The position numbers and the translations under genes were made by a program. 64,000 bases of DNA from Comamonas piscis (GTDB lineage Bacteria > Pseudomonadota > Gammaproteobacteria > Burkholderiales > Burkholderiaceae_C): positions 1,984,001 to 2,048,000 of the forward strand of contig NZ_CP058554.1 in the NCBI RefSeq assembly GCF_014109725.1, given 5' to 3'. The notes beneath the pieces are model-generated. The model was not told the DNA's origin. It did not search any database and worked only from the letters and a program-made list of their open reading frames with translations. Below are positions 49,917-56,536 of this stretch, piece by piece (position 1 is the stretch's first letter; every line of letters begins with the position of its first letter).

Positions 49917-51830
49917 ATGTTTGAAACCATCCGCAAGTACTCCAAGGTGCTGATGTATCCGCTGTTCTTGCTGATCATTCTGTCTTTTGTTTTGGTAGGT
50001 GTGAACCAGAACTACTTCACCGAAAAGAGCCCGGTGGTCGCCAAAGTCAATGGCAAAGACATTACGCAAATGGATTGGGACAATGCGCACCGCGTGGCGT
50101 CCGACCGCATGCGCCAGCAAGACCCGAACATGGATTCCAAGTGGATGGATGGCCCAGAGGCCCGCTATCTGACCTTGGAGCGCATGGTGCGTGACCAGGT
50201 GATTGACGCTGCTGTGCAAAAAATGCACCTGACGGTGGACAATGCGTCGCTGGTCCGCGCGCTGCAAGAGATCCCGCAGATCGCTGCGCTGAAAAAGCCG
50301 GATGGCTCGCTGGATGTGGACGCCTACCGCGCGCTGGTCGGCGCCCAGGGAATGACGCCTGAAGGCTTTGAAGCTGGTATGCGCCGTGACATCGCTGCAC
50401 GCCAGGTGCTGGGCGGTGTGTCGAACACGGCTTTTGCGACCGACGAGCAGACCAAGCTGGCCGTCGATGCGCTTTACCAGCAGCGTGAGATCCAGTTGGC
50501 GCAGTTTGCAGCCAAGGACTACGCGTCCCAGGTCAAGACCACGGATGCCGATGTGGAAGCTTTCTACAAGAGCAACCAGGAACTGTTCCGCCAAAAGGAG
50601 CAGTCCACCATCGAATACGTGGTGCTGAATGCTGATGCCGTCAAAAGCATGATCAAGCCCAGCGAAGATGACCTGCGTACGTACTACAAGGAAAATCTGA
50701 GCCGCTTCATGGACAAGGAACAGCGCCACATCAGCCACATCCTGATCGACGCGCCCGCCTCCATGTCTGCTGCTGATCGTGAGAAGGCCAAGCAACGTGC
50801 CGAGCAGTTGCTCGCCGAGGTCAAGGCCAACCCTGCGCAGTTTGCCGATGTGGCCAAGAAGAACTCGCAAGACACCGGCTCGCGCAACAGCGGCGGCGAT
50901 CTGGGTCTGGTCAAGCAAGGCGATATGGTCAAGCCTTTCGAAGATGCTGCCTTTGCAATGAAGACGGGCGATATCAGCGATCTGGTGAGCACCGAGTACG
51001 GCTTCCACATCATCAAGATGGGCGAGATCAAGACGCCGCGCACCCCCAGCTTTGAAGAGCTGCGCGCCAAGATCGAAACCGAAGTGTTGGCCCAGCAGGT
51101 GCAGCGCAAGTACGCCGAAGTGGCTGAGAGCTTCTCAAACCTGGTGTTCGAGCAATCCGACAGCCTGCAGCCCGTCGCTGAGAAGCTGGGTCTGAAGATC
51201 CAGAAAGCCGAGCACATCACCCGCACTGCCGCACCAGGTGCGACCGGTCCGCTGGCCAATGCTACTTTCCTGGAAGCACTGTTCTCCAGCGATGCCTTGC
51301 AAAACAAGCGCAATACCGAAGCCATTGAAGTGGCTCCGAGCACCTTGGCATCCGGCCGTGTGGTGGAGCATTTCGATGCCCGCATCCTGCCGTTTGAAGA
51401 AGTCAAAGCCAAGGCGCATGACCTGTTCGTCGCCCAGAAGGCTGCCGAGCTGGCCCGCCAAGATGCCCAAGCCAAGCTGGAAGCCTGGAAGGCCGATGCT
51501 GCAGGTGCAAAGCTGGCTGCGCCAATCGTTGTGTCCCGCCAGGACGCCAAGGGCCAGGCGCCTAGCGTGTTGAACGCTGCCATGCATGCCAAGATCGGCG
51601 ATGCCGCATCGTGGGTGGGTGTGGACCTGGGCAACGATGGCTACACCATTGTGCGCGTGAACAAGGTGGTGCCGCGTGGTGAAGACTCTGCCGAGCTGCG
51701 CCTGCGTCAAAAGCAGGAGTTTGAACGTTACCAGTCCAATGCCGAGACCCTGGCGTATTACGAAATGCTCAAGGAGCGCTTCAAGGTCCAGATCAAGGTT
51801 CCTCGCCCCGCAGAAACAAAAATTTCATAA
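49917..51830 (+). CDS. ppiD: PpiD-type periplasmic chaperone/peptidyl-prolyl isomerase
   Basis: 637 residues. A short cytoplasmic start and one membrane anchor (VLMYPLFLLIILSFVLVGVN) are followed by a SurA-N-like chaperone region (residues 40-240). A parvulin domain is seen around RHISHILIDAPASM, FADVAKKNSQDTGSRNSGGD and STEYGFHIIKMGEIKTPR. A long C-terminal helical part then follows. It assists folding of proteins leaving the Sec translocon. The start has GGAAAG nearby and a terminator hairpin just upstream, so its own promoter must lie inside or after that hairpin. tRNA-His follows. Confidence 0.93.
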   Translation: MFETIRKYSKVLMYPLFLLIILSFVLVGVNQNYFTEKSPVVAKVNGKDITQMDWDNAHRVASDRMRQQDPNMDSKWMDGPEARYLTLERMVRDQVIDAAVQKMHLTVDNASLVRALQEIPQIAALKKPDGSLDVDAYRALVGAQGMTPEGFEAGMRRDIAARQVLGGVSNTAFATDEQTKLAVDALYQQREIQLAQFAAKDYASQVKTTDADVEAFYKSNQELFRQKEQSTIEYVVLNADAVKSMIKPSEDDLRTYYKENLSRFMDKEQRHISHILIDAPASMSAADREKAKQRAEQLLAEVKANPAQFADVAKKNSQDTGSRNSGGDLGLVKQGDMVKPFEDAAFAMKTGDISDLVSTEYGFHIIKMGEIKTPRTPSFEELRAKIETEVLAQQVQRKYAEVAESFSNLVFEQSDSLQPVAEKLGLKIQKAEHITRTAAPGATGPLANATFLEALFSSDALQNKRNTEAIEVAPSTLASGRVVEHFDARILPFEEVKAKAHDLFVAQKAAELARQDAQAKLEAWKADAAGAKLAAPIVVSRQDAKGQAPSVLNAAMHAKIGDAASWVGVDLGNDGYTIVRVNKVVPRGEDSAELRLRQKQEFERYQSNAETLAYYEMLKERFKVQIKVPRPAETKIS

Positions 51831-51866
51831 AAACGGGGATTTCATGAAAGGGGCCAAATTTCTGGC

Positions 51867-51872
51867 TATAAT
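51867..51872 (+). promoter_or_regulatory. -10 element of the tRNA-His promoter
   Basis: A perfect TATAAT lies 18 bases before the tRNA. No good -35 is visible at the normal distance, the nearest being TGAAAG-like sequence at a 16-base spacing. Confidence 0.5.
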
Positions 51873-51889
51873 CATGTCTTCCCCAACAC

Positions 51890-51966
51890 GGTGGCTGTAG
51901 CTCAGTTGGTAGAGTCCAGGATTGTGATTCCTGTTGTCGTGGGTTCGAGCCCCATCAGCCACCCCA
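51890..51966 (+). tRNA. tRNA-His (anticodon GUG)
   Basis: Acceptor GTGGCTG pairs with CAGCCAC. The preceding G (51890) is the extra G-1 facing discriminator C. The anticodon loop ATTGTGATT gives GTG. The T loop is TTCGAGC, and CCA is encoded. The integrase gene of the prophage begins 75 bases beyond on the opposite strand, so the 3' end of this tRNA is the likely attachment site. Confidence 0.96.
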
Positions 51967-51973
51967 AATAAAC

Positions 51974-52010
51974 AAACGCGCTAGTGCTATAAAGGTACTA
52001 GCGCGTTTTG
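51974..52010 (+). terminator. Terminator of tRNA-His
   Basis: AAACGCGCTAGT pairs perfectly with ACTAGCGCGTTT across GCTATAAAGGT, followed by TTGCTTT. It lies between the tRNA and the integrase gene. Confidence 0.88.
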
Positions 52011-52041
52011 CTTTATATTCCCATTTTGGGAATTTGATTTC

Positions 52042-53091
52042 TTACAAGGCCCGGCGTTTCACCTCCTTGTTGCGGTCATAAATCCGCGCAGTGGTGGCAG
52101 GATTTGCGTGCATGTCTGGCAGGCTTCCCGTCTCCTGCTTGTATGACGTTGCATAGTAGGCGCGCAAGTCGTGGAACGTGAAGCTCTGCGCAAGGCTGAT
52201 CACTCCTTCCTCGATAGCTGCACCTCTGGTCTTGTTCCACATGGACTTGAAGCCAGACGCTGTATAGCAGTTCCCATCCCGGTTGGGGAACACGTACAGG
52301 CACTCTAGACCTCGTTCGTCCCGGATACCTTTTAGGCGAACGAAGACGGCTTTGAGTTTTGGAGTGATCTCGATGACATCGATCACCTCGCCTCGCTTGC
52401 CGCCACGTTGCTTGGCGCGCTTCACGCGCACCACGCTAGCAACCTCGTCCACCTGTGGCCATGTCAGATCCAGAAACTCAATGCTTCTAGACCCGGCCAG
52501 GCTCGCATACTCAGCCATGAGCCCAATCACCTTCCTCTGAGGAGTCTGTCGCGCAACCCATGCTGAGAATGCCTCAATGGCCTCGGTTGTAGGTGCTTCC
52601 GAGCGCGGGGCTTCCTCATTGCGGCGCACTTGTTTGCATGGGTTGGTGGCTATGTCGCCTCTCTCCACTGCCAGGTTGAGCAGGTTCGACAACAGAGCTT
52701 TCTCCCGGTTGGCGCGGACTGGTGCATCTGCGCGCTCTATCCGGAGGTAACGCGCTATATCTGTCGGCGCAATATCTGTTGAGCGCGCCTCTCCAAACAC
52801 GCGCAACACATGCTTCGATGACTGGGTGTAGTCGATATGCGAGCTGGGGCTGAGTTTCTTCCAGTACGGGGAATCCTGATACAGCCGCCAAAGCTCCTCA
52901 ATGGTGCCGGCGTCTGTGTTTGTGCTGGTCATGTCCAGCACCTTCTGGATAGCTGCCAGTCGATCCCTGCCCAAATCTATTGGCTTGCCCTTATAAGGAT
53001 GGTAGCGAAAGGTGAAGCCGCCACGCTTCAATGGGCGGGCTTCCATCCGTGGCAGCAGGCCCAGATTCGTGTGGCGATCTCTAGTGCGCAT
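52042..53091 (-). CDS. Tyrosine-type prophage integrase
   Basis: 349 residues. An N-terminal arm-type domain (residues 1-55) and a SAM-like core-binding domain (70-160) precede the catalytic domain with Arg202 (GSRSIEF), His307 and Arg310 (FHDLR), His328 and the nucleophile Tyr338 (TARIYDR). It should integrate and excise the element at the tRNA-His 3' end. The gene points toward that tRNA, as typical. DUF4224, a partner often next to such integrases, lies immediately upstream. Confidence 0.95.
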   Translation of the reverse strand: MRTRDRHTNLGLLPRMEARPLKRGGFTFRYHPYKGKPIDLGRDRLAAIQKVLDMTSTNTDAGTIEELWRLYQDSPYWKKLSPSSHIDYTQSSKHVLRVFGEARSTDIAPTDIARYLRIERADAPVRANREKALLSNLLNLAVERGDIATNPCKQVRRNEEAPRSEAPTTEAIEAFSAWVARQTPQRKVIGLMAEYASLAGSRSIEFLDLTWPQVDEVASVVRVKRAKQRGGKRGEVIDVIEITPKLKAVFVRLKGIRDERGLECLYVFPNRDGNCYTASGFKSMWNKTRGAAIEEGVISLAQSFTFHDLRAYYATSYKQETGSLPDMHANPATTARIYDRNKEVKRRAL

Positions 53092-53310
53092 TTACTTACT
53101 CCAATTGATCTTGCCTGTGGGCTTTGCATCGCTGCTCTCTAAGTAGAGCTTCTCCAGGAGGGTGCGCCGCACAAGAGGGCGTCCATCTGGGCGATGCGGC
53201 ACTTCTTTCAGGCCGAATAGTCTAGCAATGTGCCTGCGCTGGGCCGCTGGCGTCGTTAGCGGCTCGCACAACTCATTCACCTCAGCGGGCGTCAGCATGA
53301 GTGAGGCCAT
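53092..53310 (-). CDS. DUF4224 protein, probable excisionase-like partner
   Basis: About 72 residues. MLTPAEVNELCEPLTTPAAQ and RRHIARLFGLKEVPHRPDGR give the DUF4224 motif, a small helix-turn-helix-like domain usually sitting beside phage tyrosine integrases. The ATG at 53310 has GGAGG about 7 bases before it; 53316 overlaps that site and is less likely. Its stop touches the integrase ATG with no gap, so the two are coupled. A role in directing excision is inferred from position. Confidence 0.8.
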   Translation of the reverse strand: MASLMLTPAEVNELCEPLTTPAAQRRHIARLFGLKEVPHRPDGRPLVRRTLLEKLYLESSDAKPTGKINWSK

Positions 53311-53322
53311 ATCCATTCCTCC

Positions 53323-53350
53323 AAAAAATTACCCCGCTCATTGGCGGGGC
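53323..53350 (-). terminator. Terminator inside the prophage small-gene run
   Basis: On the minus strand GCCCCGC pairs with GCGGGGT around CAATGA, followed by AATTTTTT. The stop codon of the 26-residue gene lies in the loop. It would partly separate that gene from DUF4224/integrase. Confidence 0.75.
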
Positions 53351-53418
53351 TCGGGTTCGTCTTGTTCGGGAAGGGGTGCTCGTTTGTCACCCCATTTGCG
53401 GGAGCGTTTGCTGGTCAT
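53338..53418 (-). CDS. Small basic/acidic phage protein, 26 residues
   Basis: The ATG overlaps the TGA of the preceding frame (ATGA), which marks translational coupling. The product MTSKRSRKWGDKRAPLPEQ and a Glu/Pro tail have no family I recognise. Its stop is within a terminator hairpin. The coupling is the main reason to call it real. Confidence 0.45.
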   Translation of the reverse strand: MTSKRSRKWGDKRAPLPEQDEPEPRQ

Positions 53419-53582
53419 GGCATGGACTCTCCAATGTGTGCGGCTACATCCACAATGGCGCGCCTGTACTCAGAGCTGGGGTAGCTAGGGCAGTAAGTGC
53501 TGCCCTCAAGGACACGAACATAGGCTTCGACAGCATCATCATCGTGCTGCCATTCCAAGTCGATCTTGAGCTTTGCGGCCAA
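53415..53582 (-). CDS. Small phage protein lacking an ATG (possibly frameshifted)
   Basis: The frame from 53618 down to 53415 encodes TNHDGHALQLAAKLKIDLEW and ends YRRAIVDVAAHIGESMP. This looks like a common small phage protein with a HALQLA-KL and RRAIV-AA-IG pattern. No ATG is in frame; a TGA closes it at 53619-53621. TTG at 53582 is one possible start. An ATG in another frame at 53622 would fit if a single base were removed, so a frameshift is possible. It overlaps the 53444 frame. Confidence 0.4.
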   Translation of the reverse strand: MAAKLKIDLEWQHDDDAVEAYVRVLEGSTYCPSYPSSEYRRAIVDVAAHIGESMP

Positions 53583-53728
53583 CTGCAGCGCGTGCCCGTC
53601 GTGGTTGGTGAATCGCTGTCATGCGTTTTCACGCTGTGGCAGTAGTGGTCACCGCCATTTGCCATAAATTTCTGGATGTGCGCCACAGTTACTTCTTCAC
53701 TTCCGCACTCTGGGCATGTGTGTGCCAT
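53444..53728 (-). CDS. Zinc-ribbon-like phage protein
   Basis: 94 residues in frame. The N-terminal 40 (HTCPECGSEEVTVAHIQKFM, GGDHYCHSVKTHDSDS) have a CxxC and HxxC character and resemble small phage zinc proteins. The rest (from about residue 42) is low in coding signal and overlaps the frame of the next gene, so the natural protein may end earlier or be altered by an indel. The ATG lies 3 bases after the stop of the 53732 gene. Confidence 0.5.
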   Translation of the reverse strand: MAHTCPECGSEEVTVAHIQKFMANGGDHYCHSVKTHDSDSPTTTGTRCSWPQSSRSTWNGSTMMMLSKPMFVSLRAALTALATPALSTGAPLWM

Positions 53729-53731
53729 ATC

Positions 53732-53962
53732 TCAATCCTCCTTCTTGGCCTGGGCTGCCTTCTTGCTCTCCCAGGCCTTGATTTCACGGGGCGTCATGAA
53801 GCTGTAACTGTCGGACCCGCAAGTGGGGCAAGTGCTGGTTGAGCAGCTCACCCCTCCCATTGATCCGGGCGTTTTGCTCAGGTCGGTTTCGTACCCGCGC
53901 CAGGAGCAGCGAGTGCGGCCGCAGCGGATGGGCGCGGTGCCGAATGCTGGGTATTTGCTCAT
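53732..53962 (-). CDS. Small phage zinc-ribbon protein
   Basis: 76 residues. MSKYPAFGTAPIRCGRTRCS and WRGYETDLSKT give one Cys pair (CxxxxC); CSTSTCPTCGSDSYSF gives a second (CxxC). The end is charged and helical. The ATG at 53962 overlaps the stop of the 53959 gene (ATGA). Function is unknown; the four Cys suggest one zinc site. Confidence 0.65.
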   Translation of the reverse strand: MSKYPAFGTAPIRCGRTRCSWRGYETDLSKTPGSMGGVSCSTSTCPTCGSDSYSFMTPREIKAWESKKAAQAKKED

Positions 53963-54324
53963 TGGTTGCTGTCCTTCTGTGGTTGGGCCTGGGCGGGCTG
54001 GCCCTCCCTCTGCTGGGCGTTGCGGAGTGCGGCACGCGCTTCCCATGCCTCCCACGGATCAGCCGAATCGTCAGAATCGTCGTCGGCTGCAACCATGGCA
54101 TCGCAGCAGGCCGCGCACCAGCGGTAGCGCATGAAGTGCCCGAACTTGGCAGCCATGCTGCGCACTCGTTCGCCAGGCTTAATCTCCTGCTCACAGTGAG
54201 AGCACGGCCCAGGCTTCCGGGCGGTCACTATCTTGTTAGACAGCACGCAGTCGCCTGGCTCGCCGAAATCGCCCTCGAAAGGGTCGAAGTCAAGGATTGC
54301 TTGTTCTTTGGCTTGGCCGTTCAT
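53959..54324 (-). CDS. Phage zinc-finger-type hypothetical protein
   Basis: 121 residues. AILDFDPFEGDFGEPGDCVL, ARKPGPCSHCEQEIKPGERV and MRYRWCAACCDAMVAADDD carry Cys pairs (CSHC and CAAC) typical of a treble-clef or zinc-ribbon-like small phage protein. A Gln-rich tail follows. The ATG at 54324 overlaps the stop of the 54321 gene (ATGA). Earlier in-frame ATGs lie inside that upstream gene and are not preferred. Function is unknown. Confidence 0.68.
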   Translation of the reverse strand: MNGQAKEQAILDFDPFEGDFGEPGDCVLSNKIVTARKPGPCSHCEQEIKPGERVRSMAAKFGHFMRYRWCAACCDAMVAADDDSDDSADPWEAWEARAALRNAQQREGQPAQAQPQKDSNQ

Positions 54325-54839
54325 GCTTTGCCGCCTTCCTGGGCTGCAGCCATGGCGTCTGAGCAGGCTTCCTCTGCAGTGTCGCCTTGACCCTGGGCTA
54401 TAACCTTCCGTCCTGGGTTGATCACCGTGGGCATGCACAGTGGCCGGTCGGTAATCCACGCCATCCAACCAGTGACACGGTGATAGCACAGCTCAAAGTA
54501 GGCCGACTCGTTCTCTGCCAGTAGCGCGGCATGCTTCTGGATCAACTGACGAATGGGATCAACCTGTGTATCAGATCCCATGGCAGCCATAACCTCTTGA
54601 ATCGCCGAGGTCATCAGGCGCCCATTTGGAGAAGCTGGATCAAACTGTTTCGTATCCAATCGAGTCTCATAGCCAAAATTTGGCGCTAGCCGTTCATAGA
54701 CCTCATGGAATTTCTTTGCCAGCTCCAGCGCATCAGCGGGCTGGGCCTGGGGTGCTGGCTGCGGGCCAAAGACGGGAAACATTCGAACGCCGTCAACCTT
54801 GGAATACGCAAACAGCGCGTTGTAGGCCTCGGTCGTCAT
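54321..54839 (-). CDS. Phage hypothetical protein (start-truncated?)
   Basis: 172 residues from the ATG at 54839. KFHEVYERLAPNFGYETRLD, QFDPASPNGRLMTSAIQEVM and AENESAYFELCYHRVTGWMA are the sort of segments seen in accessory phage proteins near ea22-like genes. The frame stays open upstream to about 54930 without a start codon and reads ISIANCRPSTCNCPLFEDEL, a Cys-rich, plainly protein-like stretch. The original start may therefore be lost. It is the first gene of a coupled minus-strand run. Confidence 0.6.
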   Translation of the reverse strand: MTTEAYNALFAYSKVDGVRMFPVFGPQPAPQAQPADALELAKKFHEVYERLAPNFGYETRLDTKQFDPASPNGRLMTSAIQEVMAAMGSDTQVDPIRQLIQKHAALLAENESAYFELCYHRVTGWMAWITDRPLCMPTVINPGRKVIAQGQGDTAEEACSDAMAAAQEGGKA

Positions 54840-54978
54840 CGATGCGGGCAGCTCGTCCTCGAATAGGGGGCAGTTGCAGGTTGATGGGCGGCAGTTGGCG
54901 ATGGAGATGTGATCGAGATCAGTCTGAAAGTGAGGTTAGGATCGATTACATTCTGTAAACTTTTCTCCAGATTGAGAC

Positions 54979-55575
54979 ATGAACGAAGAAGCAACACAAC
55001 TTAAGGTAGACGGCGAGAGCGCAAATCCAATTGACGCCGACAAAGACATTATTGTTTGGCGCACAGCGATGCTGGGGGCGACGATGCTCTGCTTCTTTTT
55101 GTACTTCGTGAGCTTCTGTTTTGCGTGGAACCCAAAAGACACTGACGATTTTTACAAAGGGTGGTCGGCACTTGGAACATTCATAGGCGGAGTATTGGGG
55201 CCGTTAGTGGCGTTTGCCGCTTTTTATTGGTTGACGGAATCCGTAAAAATACAAAGAGTAGAGCTGAAAAAAGCCCATGAAGCTCTAATGGAGTCTGCTG
55301 CAGCTCAAAAGGAACAATCTGAAGGCAGCAAGAAGTTAGTCAGAATTAATGCACTATCTGCCATTGCAGATCTAGCGGACGCTCAACTCAATAGGATCAA
55401 TCAGAGAATTCTGGAGATCGATACGATCCTTGAGGGAGACAGTAAATTAGGCGAACTTTCAAATGACGCATATGCATCGCTCAAAAGTCAACGAAAAACA
55501 CTCGTGACCCAAGCTGTAAATTTTGCAGGAGAGCGAGAGCGATATATTGAGGAAATGAAGAGTTTGGCCCACTAA
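54979..55575 (+). CDS. Two-helix membrane protein with cytoplasmic coiled coil (abortive-infection-like)
   Basis: 198 residues. TM1 is about residues 30-50 (MLGATMLCFFLYFVSFCFAW). TM2 is about 66-87 and starts GTFIGGVLGPLVAFAAFYWL. A long charged helix follows (VELKKAHEALMESAAAQKEQ) with more helices to the end. The G-T/D-F-I/F-G-G-x-L-x-P motif before TM2, then Q-x-x-E-L, resembles proteins annotated as putative phage abortive infection (putAbiC) proteins. The gene is clearly AT-richer than its neighbours and on the opposite strand from the early genes, as expected of prophage cargo. Its role in phage exclusion is inferred. Confidence 0.6.
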   Translation: MNEEATQLKVDGESANPIDADKDIIVWRTAMLGATMLCFFLYFVSFCFAWNPKDTDDFYKGWSALGTFIGGVLGPLVAFAAFYWLTESVKIQRVELKKAHEALMESAAAQKEQSEGSKKLVRINALSAIADLADAQLNRINQRILEIDTILEGDSKLGELSNDAYASLKSQRKTLVTQAVNFAGERERYIEEMKSLAH

Positions 55576-55652
55576 GCCTATCCACCTAAACCTCTTGCGA
55601 CTAACCCCTCGTAGGGTTCGACTCTAAAGCCCAGCCCCTGAATACTGGGGGC

Positions 55653-56255
55653 ATGGCCACATCAAAGCCGGGCACCAAGCCTGCGATCCCCAAGAAACCA
55701 AGCACCAAGCCCGCTGCAAAGAAAAAGGCAGTGGGCGTTGCTGCGTCTGCGGCTCGTCCACCCCATGCCCTAGACCGTTCGGTCATTGATACCGTTCTGG
55801 AGAAGCTGGTAGAGGGTAACAGCCTGCGATCCATATGCGCCGAGAAGGGCATGCCCGCCATGGCAACGTTCATGCGCTGGCTGGCAGAAGAGGGGGAAGA
55901 AGGCGACAAGCTCCGAGAGCGCTACGCGCACGCGCGCGAGGCCCAGGCAGAAACCATCGCAGAGGACATCCTGACCATCGCTGACGAAGAGTGCACGATG
56001 GTGAAAGCCAGCAAGCACGGTAGCAGCGATGATGGCGACGGCGAAACTGAGGTGATCTTTGATGCCACGGCCGTTGCCCGCAACCGTCTGCGCGTGGATG
56101 CCCGCAAGTGGCTGCTGTCCAAGCTGGTGCCAAAGAAATACGGCGACAAGGTGCAGGCTGAGCACAGCGGACCAGGCGGCGCGCCAATCGCAATCCAGTC
56201 GACGGTCACGTTCGTTGATGCGCCGCCAACGGGTGATGTGCCTGGCGGCGCTTGA
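55653..56255 (+). CDS. Phage terminase small subunit
   Basis: 200 residues. The first 35 are Lys/Pro/Ala-rich. VLEKLVEGNSLRSICAEKGM with PAMATFMRWLAEE is the helix-turn-helix. YAHAREAQAETIAEDILTIA and RNRLRVDARKWLLSKLVPKK with YGDKVQAEHSG continue the typical small terminase of this kind. Its end (TFVDAPPTGDVPGGA) overlaps, in another frame, the remnant of the large terminase, so the C-terminus may be changed by a deletion. It would recognise phage DNA for packaging, but no working large subunit is present. Confidence 0.82.
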   Translation: MATSKPGTKPAIPKKPSTKPAAKKKAVGVAASAARPPHALDRSVIDTVLEKLVEGNSLRSICAEKGMPAMATFMRWLAEEGEEGDKLRERYAHAREAQAETIAEDILTIADEECTMVKASKHGSSDDGDGETEVIFDATAVARNRLRVDARKWLLSKLVPKKYGDKVQAEHSGPGGAPIAIQSTVTFVDAPPTGDVPGGA

Positions 56256-56535
56256 TGTGGAAGAGGGGATCAAGTCGGCCCGCATGCTCTTCCCTCGTTG
56301 CTACTTCGATAGCGCGAAGACTGCACGCCTGCTTGAGTGTTTGAAGCGTTACCAGCGCCAGATCAACATCAAGACCAATGAAGCCACGGTGCCTCTGCAC
56401 GATCAGTACAGCCACGGCGCCGACAACTTCCGATACATCGCGCAGTCCGTAGAGCACATGCTGCGCAGCCAACAACAACGACCGATAGCCACAAGTGCAG
56501 CCTGGACCGCACACGATCCAGAAATGGGGTATTGA
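56236..56535 (+). pseudogene. Terminase large subunit, C-terminal remnant
   Basis: About 100 codons. VEEGIKSARMLFPRCYFDSA, RLLECLKRYQRQINIKTNEA and HDQYSHGADNFRYIAQSVEH match the very end of large terminases (nuclease domain tail with the D-x-x-S/Y-HxADAxRY-like motif). The ATPase domain and most of the nuclease are missing: only about a fifth of the usual 500-600 residues remain. It is squeezed between the small terminase and the portal gene, so an internal deletion removed the rest. Confidence 0.78.
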
Positions 56536-56536
56536 A

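Noticed and set aside
56059..56235. Upstream part of the open frame carrying the large terminase remnant
   Set aside because: It lies inside the small terminase gene in another frame and has no terminase similarity; the remnant starts near 56236.
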